Shown one piece after another: positions 1-6,118 of a stretch of 33,203 nt of DNA. Position 1 is the stretch's first letter. Each line of letters begins with the position of its first letter. The position numbers were made by a program, and so were the translations under genes. Under the pieces are notes generated by a model that was given only the letters and a program-made list of their open reading frames with translations, did no database searches and had not been told where the DNA came from. Source of the DNA: an uncultured beta proteobacterium (GTDB lineage Bacteria > Pseudomonadota > Gammaproteobacteria > Burkholderiales > Burkholderiaceae_C); NCBI GenBank assembly GCA_903906695.1, contig CAIVLG010000113.1:1-33203 (forward strand), in the 5' to 3' direction.

Positions 1-263
1 AGTCCCTTCTCGGACGGGTTCTCCGTCGAACCACTGTCAAAGAGCCAACTTACCGGGATACCCAACGCCGAGCAGATCTGCCTCATCGACTTCAGCGAAG
101 GCGAAGAGATGCCGCGCTCGATCTGACTGAGCAATCCAACCGATAAGCCAGGCCTCTCGGACAGTCCCGTCAACGTGAAGTCTTTTATTCGCCTGCGCTG
201 GCGGATCTGTTGGCCAAGCCCTGATTTCTGAGCATCAGTCGGCGCCTCAATGTGCTTCTTCAT
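1..263 (-). CDS. XRE-family transcriptional regulator, N-terminal part (runs off left edge)
   Basis: Seen: reading leftward from an ATG at 263 the frame stays open to the window edge (87 codons). It encodes a classic XRE helix-turn-helix: LGQQIRQRRRIKDFTLTGLS at residues 16-35, then GLSVGLLSQIERGISSPSL with the recognition-helix signature SQIERG, then the alpha-helical end ALGIPVSWLF. Known: this exact style (SQIERG, SPSL, LF ending) is typical of the SutR/PuuR-like regulators that carry a C-terminal cupin ligand-binding domain. That domain would lie outside the window, so the ligand is unknown. Its neighbour across a 63-bp gap is a decayed sugar-lactonase gene on the opposite strand, which may once have been a target; this is inference. 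The family call is secure for the DNA-binding half only. Confidence 0.88.
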   Translation of the reverse strand, partial: MKKHIEAPTDAQKSGLGQQIRQRRRIKDFTLTGLSERPGLSVGLLSQIERGISSPSLKSMRQICSALGIPVSWLFDSGSTENPSEKG

Positions 264-326
264 GTGGTTCAAGCCTTGATTTCTTGGTCCCGTGAAAGTT
301 GGGTGAATCCTTATTGACGTATTGAC

Positions 327-970
327 ATGGCGGGGCATTGTGAAACGATGGTGACTGTGCCGGGTCAACCCTCGGGTCTGGGCCGGTTGTCCGATGGCCG
401 ATTGCTGGTGGTGTCGATGACCGACCGACGCTTGCTGCGACTCGATGGCACGCAGTTGACAGAAGTCTCCGATCTATCGGCACTGGCGCCTTTTCACTGC
501 AATGACATGGTTGTGGACGCAAAGGGTCGCGCCTACATTGGCAATTTCGGCTTCGATTTTGCGGCGAAGCAGGCACCATGCACGACCAACCTCATCATGG
601 TGCAGCCCGATGGCCTGGCCCGCGTGGTGGCGGACGAACTGCTGTTCCCCAACGGCACGGTGATCACACCGGACGGACGAACACTGATCATCGGCGAGAG
701 CTACGCCTCTCGCCTGAGCGCCTTCGATATTGCCGACGACGGTTCGCTGAGCGGTCGGCGCGTCTGGCCTACCCTGGGCAACGCGGCACCCGACGGCATC
801 AGCCTCGATGCCGAGGGGGCCATCTGGTTAGCGTCACCGATGAGCCGGATGGTTGCACACTGTTTGTGGCGACGACCAAGGTCATGCTGCCAGCCGAACA
901 ATCACTGCAAACCCCGCCCGGCGCCATCCACACCGTGAGGGTTGAGATGCCGGGCGCTGGCTGGCCTTGA
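327..970 (+). pseudogene. SMP-30/gluconolactonase/LRE family protein, decayed remnant
   Basis: Seen: the frame from 327 encodes beta-propeller repeats of the SMP-30/gluconolactonase family (SGLGRLSDGRLLVVSM, CNDMVVDAKGRAYIGNFGF, LFPNGTVITPDGRTLIIGES, PDGISLDAEGAIWLASP). The family is normally near 290 residues. Here the first propeller blade (about 50 residues) is missing, with an in-frame stop at 315-317 upstream. After about residue 170 the homology jumps to another frame (DEPDGCTLFVATTK, then GAIHTVRVEMPGAGWP ending at 970) and skips the usual linking segment. So there is an N-terminal truncation plus an internal deletion with frameshift. Known family activity: metal-dependent hydrolysis of sugar lactones. 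This copy is very unlikely to be functional. Its 3' end lies 1 bp from the convergent iorB stop. Confidence 0.82.
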
Positions 971-971
971 A

Positions 972-1739
972 TCAGGGACAGCTGTCGACCGGCACGACGG
1001 CTGCAGCCTCGAACATTCGCATCGCGGACTCTGCAGCGTCTGGCGCCAGCAGTCGCTGGCACCAGGCATCGATACTCTTCTGCGACACCGGTTGCGGCTC
1101 AAACGTTAGACGCGGCAGCACGCGCGCCAGCACGTCCGACGGTACACCAGCGTCGCCCAGCGACGCTGCAAATTGACTGGCTGCTGCGCCGGTACGAAAA
1201 GCGTTGATGTTGGCCTTGACGATGCGCTCGCCCTTGTCCGCAAACAGCGCCTGGATCTGATCCTCAAGCAGTTCCAGCGACAACGGCAACTGTGACGCCG
1301 CCGCACCCAGCACTACCATGTTCTGTGCCTTCACAGTGCCGGCTTTGGTCGCCAGCCGTGTCGCATCCAGCGCCACCAGGCGCGGCACCGAAAACAGCAC
1401 TTTGTACAAGGCTTCATGCTGCGGGTAGGCATCGTTCTCCAGCGGTGTGACGTCAGTCACGATCCAGCCATCGGGGCGCAGCAACTGGGTGTAGCGCAGC
1501 GCCTCCATCGGCTCCATCGACAGCACCATGCTGGCCACCCCGGTGGCAATCAGGTCACTGGCAACCGGCTTGTCGGATATCCGCACAAACGCCGACACGG
1601 CGCCACCGCGCTGTGCCATACCATGCACCTCGGACTGCTTGAAATGCAGACCGGCTTCGTGAGCAGCATGATCAATCACCCAGGCAATCGATAGCACGCC
1701 CTGGCCACCGACACCGCACAGCACCAGGTCGTAGTTCAT
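972..1739 (-). CDS. iorB: Indolepyruvate:ferredoxin oxidoreductase, beta (gamma-domain) subunit
   Basis: 255 aa. Seen: the N-terminus YDLVLCGVGGQGVLSIAWVI is the glycine-rich start of the pyruvate/ketoisovalerate oxidoreductase gamma domain. It is followed by the family signature SEVHGMAQRGGAVSAFVRIS at about residues 36-55. Known: with IorA this subunit forms the enzyme that oxidatively decarboxylates aryl-2-oxo acids (indolepyruvate, phenylpyruvate) to the acyl-CoA while reducing a ferredoxin, in the cytoplasm. It is part of aromatic amino acid degradation. The ATG overlaps the iorA stop by 4 bp (positions 1736-1739), so the two are translationally coupled. The C-terminal stretch after about residue 180 is a helical extension seen in bacterial IorB. 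The substrate is inferred from the family. Confidence 0.92.
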   Translation of the reverse strand: MNYDLVLCGVGGQGVLSIAWVIDHAAHEAGLHFKQSEVHGMAQRGGAVSAFVRISDKPVASDLIATGVASMVLSMEPMEALRYTQLLRPDGWIVTDVTPLENDAYPQHEALYKVLFSVPRLVALDATRLATKAGTVKAQNMVVLGAAASQLPLSLELLEDQIQALFADKGERIVKANINAFRTGAAASQFAASLGDAGVPSDVLARVLPRLTFEPQPVSQKSIDAWCQRLLAPDAAESAMRMFEAAAVVPVDSCP

Positions 1740-3370
1740 TGCGTTTCCTCTTCACAAGCGCGCTTGTAGAGTTTGATCTGCTTGGCGTAGGTCACGCAGG
1801 CGCGCCGCGCAATGATCACCGACAAACCCGTGTAAGCCATTTCCTCGCGGATGATCGCCAGCGTCTGATCTTTTTTCTGCCACGCAGGCGTGACGACACG
1901 GATGTGTTCGCGCGGCACGCCAAGACCCGCCACAAGATCAACCACCTCCTCGTCCGTCACCATGGTCGGCTGACCACCGGTCATGGCAACAATGCTGTTG
2001 TCCAGGATGAAAACCTTGATGTTGGTGTTGTCGCGCGCCGCATCGAGCAGCGGCGTCATGCCCGAATGGGTAAAAGTGCCGTCGCCGATCACGCACAGCG
2101 ACGGTGTCATGCCGGCGTGCGCAGCGCCGATCGCCATGCCGATCGAAGAACCCATGCACAGGCAGGAGTGGATCGCCTGATAGGGCGCCAGGTAGCCCAG
2201 CGCGTAGCAGCCGATGTCACCCATCACACGCACGGCCGGACCGTACTGCGTCAGGACCTCGTTGATGGCGATATAGGCGTCGCTGTGCGGACACTTGTCG
2301 CACAGGCGCGGTGGGCGCCCGACAAGCACCTCGGACAGTCCATCGATTTTCAGCGAGACACTGACCGGCAAGCCGAAGCAGCGCTTGATGGCGTCGCTGT
2401 CAAGCTCGCCCATGCGCGGCAGGTCACCCGTAAGCTTGCCGCGGATTGGACGCTCTCGCATCAAACCGAGCGCACTGACATAGCGCTCGATGAAGGGGTA
2501 GCCTTCTTCCACGACCCAGACCTCGCAGGAAGCGTCCAGCAGTTGACGGATCTTCTTCACCGGCAGCGGATAGACGCCGATGCGCAGCAGGTTGTAGCCG
2601 TCCAGCTTTTCGCCCATCGCCTCCTTCAGGTAATTCCAACCCAGACCGCTGACCAGAATGCCGGGCTTACCTTCACCGCTCAGCGTCAGCGCGTTGGCGG
2701 CATGGTTTTCCGAATACGCCTGCAGCGCTGGCTGCTTGTCCAGCAGCTTGGCGTAGGCGCGCCGGGCATTGGAGGGGATCAACGTGAAGCGGCTTGGATC
2801 GTCCACGTAATTGGCCTTGTTCTGCTCGCGCGGGGAGCCAAGCGTCACAGCAGCGCGGCTGTGCGCCAGGCGGGTCACCAGACGCAGCAGCACCGGCACC
2901 TGCAACCGCTCGGACAGATCGAAGGCCTCGCGCGTGAAGTCGTAACACTGCTGCTGGTCACCAGGCTCCAGGCAGGGCACCATCGCAAAGTCGGCAAAGT
3001 AGCGCGAGTCCTGCTCGTTCTGCGAGCTGTGCATCGAAGGATCGTCGGCCACCGCCAGCACCAGGCCGCCGTGCGCACCGGACACCGCCACATTCATAAA
3101 TGGATCGGCTGCCACATTGAGACCGACGTGCTTCATGGACACGATGCAGCGCCGACCGGCGTAGGAAACGCCAACGCCTTCTTCCAGCGCCACTTTTTCA
3201 TTGGTCGACCACAGACCGCGCACCGGCAGGCAGTGCTCCTTCACATGGTCCTGAATGGCTTGGTAGATCTCGGTCGACGGCGTACCGGGATAGGCATAGG
3301 CCGCACTGATGCCGGCATCGATTGCGCCACGCGCCACGGCTTCATCGCCGAGAAGAATAACTTTGGACAT
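1736..3370 (-). CDS. iorA: Indolepyruvate:ferredoxin oxidoreductase, alpha subunit, lacking the ferredoxin domain
   Basis: About 544 aa. Seen: N-terminal pyrimidine-binding domain (KVILLGDEAVARGAIDAG, then AYPGTPSTEIYQ). A CDKCPHSD motif and a C-terminal thiamine diphosphate domain follow, with VIGDGTFTHSG and, 30 residues on, ILDNSIVAMTGGQPT, the GDG...N cofactor and Mg2+ motif. The usual IorA ends in a domain with two 4Fe-4S CxxCxxCxxxC clusters. Here the protein stops soon after IIARRACVTYAK with only two scattered cysteines, so that domain is absent. Known role: the catalytic subunit that decarboxylates aryl-2-oxo acids. Start choice: ATG 3370 has GGGG 5-8 nt upstream; a GTG two codons earlier (3376) is the alternative. 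It precedes iorB with a 4-bp overlap. Confidence 0.93.
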   Translation of the reverse strand: MSKVILLGDEAVARGAIDAGISAAYAYPGTPSTEIYQAIQDHVKEHCLPVRGLWSTNEKVALEEGVGVSYAGRRCIVSMKHVGLNVAADPFMNVAVSGAHGGLVLAVADDPSMHSSQNEQDSRYFADFAMVPCLEPGDQQQCYDFTREAFDLSERLQVPVLLRLVTRLAHSRAAVTLGSPREQNKANYVDDPSRFTLIPSNARRAYAKLLDKQPALQAYSENHAANALTLSGEGKPGILVSGLGWNYLKEAMGEKLDGYNLLRIGVYPLPVKKIRQLLDASCEVWVVEEGYPFIERYVSALGLMRERPIRGKLTGDLPRMGELDSDAIKRCFGLPVSVSLKIDGLSEVLVGRPPRLCDKCPHSDAYIAINEVLTQYGPAVRVMGDIGCYALGYLAPYQAIHSCLCMGSSIGMAIGAAHAGMTPSLCVIGDGTFTHSGMTPLLDAARDNTNIKVFILDNSIVAMTGGQPTMVTDEEVVDLVAGLGVPREHIRVVTPAWQKKDQTLAIIREEMAYTGLSVIIARRACVTYAKQIKLYKRACEEETQ

Positions 3371-3457
3371 GGTCACCCCAGAACTCTAAGGGCGGCCCGA
3401 AAACTGAACCGCCTTGCCCATCAAGTATCGCATCCCCAATGCAGGCTCCAGACAAGA

Positions 3458-3892
3458 TCAGAGCCAGTTGCGGGCCGATTGAACCGCGTCGCGGGTTTTC
3501 AAGTAACTGGCGTACTGCTGATCTTCGACCGCGATGTGACGCGTCAGCCATTCGGCAACAAACCCTGGAAGAAAAGTCGCCACGGCATGCAACTCGCCTT
3601 TGCGCAGCTTTGCTTCCATGTCGGAAACGATGCCACTGAGCACCTCATGCGACTTCTTGTGCCAGGCAAAGTTTGGAAAAGCCACCTGCTCCATCATTCG
3701 CTCTTCTTCAGCAAAATGCGTCCGCGTGTAGGACAGCAGATCCCCGATGATCTTGAGCAGTTCCTCTTCGCCGGCGCCGCCGGGCTTGCCAAGGGCTTCG
3801 GCCAATTTGCTATTGATGGCGAACAATCGCTGGTGCTGCCTGTCCATCGCGGCGTAGCCAACGCTGAGCGAATCATTCCATTGCAAAGGCAT
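3458..3892 (-). CDS. Bacteriohemerythrin
   Basis: 144 aa. Seen: the complete set of di-iron ligands of the hemerythrin four-helix bundle, namely H20 (MDRQHQRLF), H59 and E63 (HFAEE), H78 and H82 (HKKSH), H119 and D124 (HIAVED). Length and ligand spacing are those of single-domain bacteriohemerythrins, which reversibly bind O2 in the cytoplasm for sensing, storage or delivery to oxidases. Start: ATG 3892 has AGGAG 8 nt upstream; an open frame extends 62 codons further but has no similarity and lies inside the preceding gene. The start is 1 nt from the stop of the RsbW/PP2C gene, so this is the last gene of a three-gene operon. A link between O2 and the phosphatase is inferred from this layout only. 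Confidence 0.94.
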   Translation of the reverse strand: MPLQWNDSLSVGYAAMDRQHQRLFAINSKLAEALGKPGGAGEEELLKIIGDLLSYTRTHFAEEERMMEQVAFPNFAWHKKSHEVLSGIVSDMEAKLRKGELHAVATFLPGFVAEWLTRHIAVEDQQYASYLKTRDAVQSARNWL

Positions 3893-3893
3893 T

Positions 3894-5612
3894 TCACAAT
3901 CTCCTGTGCTCAAGGCCAGAAGCAGGGCCTGAAGCACCAATCCGCAGGGCCAGCATGGTGCAATCATCCTCCAATTGAACCGACCCGGTAAAACTGGCGA
4001 TTTCCCGCCGCATGGTCTCCAGCAGCTTCGGCAACGGCGGCGCACCTGCTTGCCGCAGTACCTGCAGGCAAAGCTCATCAGAAAATCCTTCGCCGGCGCT
4101 GTTTTGAGCTTCCGTCACACCATCCGTGTAGCAAAACAGAATTTCCCCCGGCGCGAGCCTGTGCTTCATGGACCGGTATCTCAATCCTGCCTTGGCACCT
4201 ATCAGGGAGCCGCGTGGAATCGGCAGGAAATCGGTTTGCGTGCCCGAGGACACGATCGGAGCGCAGTGGCCGCCGCTCGCGTAGGTCAGCGCACCGGTGG
4301 CAACATTGAGAAAGCCGCAGTACAAGGTGACAAAAATGTTGGCGTCGTTGCCGAGCACCAGACGGTTATTGAGATCTTCAAGCAGCTTGCCGGGCTGCCA
4401 GGTATTCACAGCCAGTATGCGCAGCAGACCGATCGTGCGCGCCATGAACAATGCCGCTGCGATACCGTGACCCGAGACGTCGCCAATGCAAAAAAACAGG
4501 TGCTCGTCATCGACAAAGAAGGCGTCGAACAAATCGCCGCCAACCTGTGACGTGGGTTCCATGAAGCCGCAGATCTCGATCTCCGTGCGTTCCGGAAACA
4601 GGGGTTGGTGCAGGGGCAGCATGCTGGCCTGCAGCTGACGCGCAATGTCAAGTTCCTTCTTGAGGTGAGCCAGCTCGAGGTGCTCGCGTTGCGCCCGAAG
4701 CGCGAGTTCGTTGGTCTGACGCATGCGCTCGGTCAAGGTCACAATCAGGTTTCGGGCTGCGCCGGGCACCTCGGTCAGCAGTTGCCAGAACTCGTCGCGC
4801 GACAGTTTGAGCACTCTGGCGTCGCTGCGGGCCATCACCATCGCCGAAAGTTGCTTTCCGTCAATCGCCGACAGCTCGCCGATGCATTCGCCCGGTGGAA
4901 TGGAAATGGCGGCGTCGGGATTCAGGTCATCATCCAGGTAGGCCACCATCTCGCCGGCCAGAGGGATGTACACGTTGTGGTTGGTCTCGCCCGACCTGAG
5001 CAATATAGTGCCAGCAGGAAGTCTCAACACCTGACAGTGGGTCAGCACCCGATCGAGTTCCTTCTCATCCGTACCGCGAAAGAGCGGAACCCATTGAATG
5101 CTCGGCCTGCCATGTTTGCGTCGATAACGCCGACCTTCGAAAGCCCTCACCCCCGCTTCGACCCAGGAGACCGATATGCTGAGGCTGTTGCGTCCGTCGC
5201 TGCGACTATAGTTCAAGTTGTCGGCCAGATCACGGACCATCACCAGGCCGAGCCCTCCCGGTTGAGCCTCAGCCAGCGTCGGAGGTCTCGGAGGCGCAGC
5301 CACAGAAAGCGGGTCGAAGGCAAGTCCTGCATCGGAAACGTGAAGTATCGCGCGGTTGTCGCTGTGATCGCGGTGAACCTCCAGACACAAACCAATCTCG
5401 TCCGCGGCAACACCTTCGCCGCCGTGATTCAGAATGTTCGCCAGCACTTCATTGAGGCAGACGTCCAGCCGCCAGATCTCGTGCGCTGGCACCCCGCGCT
5501 CAATGCAGGCCTTCTCAAGCCAAACGCAGGCTCGGCGAAACTCACCCTTGTGCGCACTGATCTTCAATTCGGCCAGCGAATTGAAGATCGCTGCGGTCAG
5601 CTGGTAGGTCAA
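3894..5612 (-). CDS. Fused RsbW-like ATPase / cyclic-nucleotide-binding fold / PP2C (SpoIIE-type) phosphatase
   Basis: 572 aa, no signal peptide or membrane span. Seen in order: (1) GHKL anti-sigma-type ATPase, residues 10-150, with N box NEVLANILNHGG (54-65), DAGLAFDP (94-101) and GGLGLVMV; (2) cyclic-nucleotide-binding fold, 180-290, containing PPGECIGELSAIDG; (3) a short coiled coil at about 300-330 ending in RQLQASMLP; (4) PP2C/SpoIIE phosphatase, 330-560, with metal-binding GGDLFDAF, GDVSGHGIAAALFMA, CYTDGVTEA and DDCTMLAL. Known: RsbW-like domains bind or phosphorylate STAS partners, and SpoIIE-type domains dephosphorylate them, so one chain may hold both opposing activities. The start is TTG at 5612, overlapping the STAS stop (5609-5612) and probably coupled to it. 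The residue where cAMP-binding domains carry Arg is Leu here, so cyclic nucleotide binding is doubtful. Confidence 0.9.
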   Translation of the reverse strand: MTYQLTAAIFNSLAELKISAHKGEFRRACVWLEKACIERGVPAHEIWRLDVCLNEVLANILNHGGEGVAADEIGLCLEVHRDHSDNRAILHVSDAGLAFDPLSVAAPPRPPTLAEAQPGGLGLVMVRDLADNLNYSRSDGRNSLSISVSWVEAGVRAFEGRRYRRKHGRPSIQWVPLFRGTDEKELDRVLTHCQVLRLPAGTILLRSGETNHNVYIPLAGEMVAYLDDDLNPDAAISIPPGECIGELSAIDGKQLSAMVMARSDARVLKLSRDEFWQLLTEVPGAARNLIVTLTERMRQTNELALRAQREHLELAHLKKELDIARQLQASMLPLHQPLFPERTEIEICGFMEPTSQVGGDLFDAFFVDDEHLFFCIGDVSGHGIAAALFMARTIGLLRILAVNTWQPGKLLEDLNNRLVLGNDANIFVTLYCGFLNVATGALTYASGGHCAPIVSSGTQTDFLPIPRGSLIGAKAGLRYRSMKHRLAPGEILFCYTDGVTEAQNSAGEGFSDELCLQVLRQAGAPPLPKLLETMRREIASFTGSVQLEDDCTMLALRIGASGPASGLEHRRL

Positions 5613-5953
5613 TCCAGAGCCGCCCTGATCGCCTGGGATGAATCCGCAAACATCGGGATCAGATCGTCGATGCCGGTGGTTTCAAGCGGCTTCACCACCG
5701 CCTTATTGCCGCCCACCAGCAGCACCATCTTGCCGCCATTCTTTTGCACCGCCTTCGCCGTGGTAATGAGGGCGCGAATTCCGATCGAAGCAATAAAGCT
5801 GACCGAAGTCAGGTCGACCAGCACGTGCCGCTGCCCCGAGGTCGCCAGCGCTGCAAATTTCGCTTCGATCGCTTCGGTGCCAGGAAGGTCCAGGCGTCCA
5901 GACAGGACGATGCGACGCACGTGTTCGTTGTCATCTTCAAAATCAATAGCCAT
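5609..5953 (-). CDS. STAS-domain anti-sigma factor antagonist
   Basis: 114 aa from ATG 5953. Seen: a single STAS domain with RRIVLSGRLDLPGTEAIE near the start and the core HVLVDLTSVSFIASIGIRAL around residues 56-75. Ser in ASIG corresponds to the phosphorylatable serine region of SpoIIAA/RsbV (canonical D-S-S/T-G). Known: such proteins are switched by phosphorylation by RsbW-type kinases and dephosphorylation by PP2C phosphatases, and bind the kinase or another partner when unphosphorylated. The next gene encodes exactly those two activities in one chain and overlaps by 4 bp, so they very likely act on this protein. An in-frame upstream start at 6055 is possible, but the added 34 residues show no STAS similarity. 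The ultimate partner (sigma factor or other) is not in the window. Confidence 0.9.
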   Translation of the reverse strand: MAIDFEDDNEHVRRIVLSGRLDLPGTEAIEAKFAALATSGQRHVLVDLTSVSFIASIGIRALITTAKAVQKNGGKMVLLVGGNKAVVKPLETTGIDDLIPMFADSSQAIRAALD

Positions 5954-5983
5954 GTTGGTCAATCTTCCAAGAAATCTATCCAT

Positions 5984-5994
5984 ATTGTATAGCA
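5984..5994 (-). promoter_or_regulatory. Possible extended -10 for the STAS operon
   Basis: On the minus strand the sequence TGCTATACAAT lies about 30 nt upstream of the STAS ATG and resembles an extended -10 element (TGn followed by TATACA/TACAAT). I see no convincing -35 at the right distance. Weak evidence. Confidence 0.25.
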
Positions 5995-6047
5995 TAAAAC
6001 CGCCGACGTTGCCTTGTGCTTCATCGCTGACATCGGGCAGCGACTGG

Positions 6048-6077
6048 TTACGCACTCACAACACCCCGTGCTAGCAT
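6048..6077 (+). promoter_or_regulatory. Possible sigma70 promoter for the M16 peptidase gene
   Basis: TTACGC at 6048-6053 and TAGCAT at 6072-6077 are 18 bp apart, and the -10 is preceded by TGC (extended -10 form). The start codon is 42 bp downstream. Pattern match only. Confidence 0.3.
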
Positions 6078-6118
6078 CACGCCCGCGCGCCATCCAACAA
6101 AAATGGGAGTCGTTTTTT

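Noticed and set aside
1739..3991. 750-codon plus-strand open frame
   Set aside because: It is a shadow of iorA and the hemerythrin gene, His/Gln/Arg-rich as expected for antisense of high-GC coding DNA.
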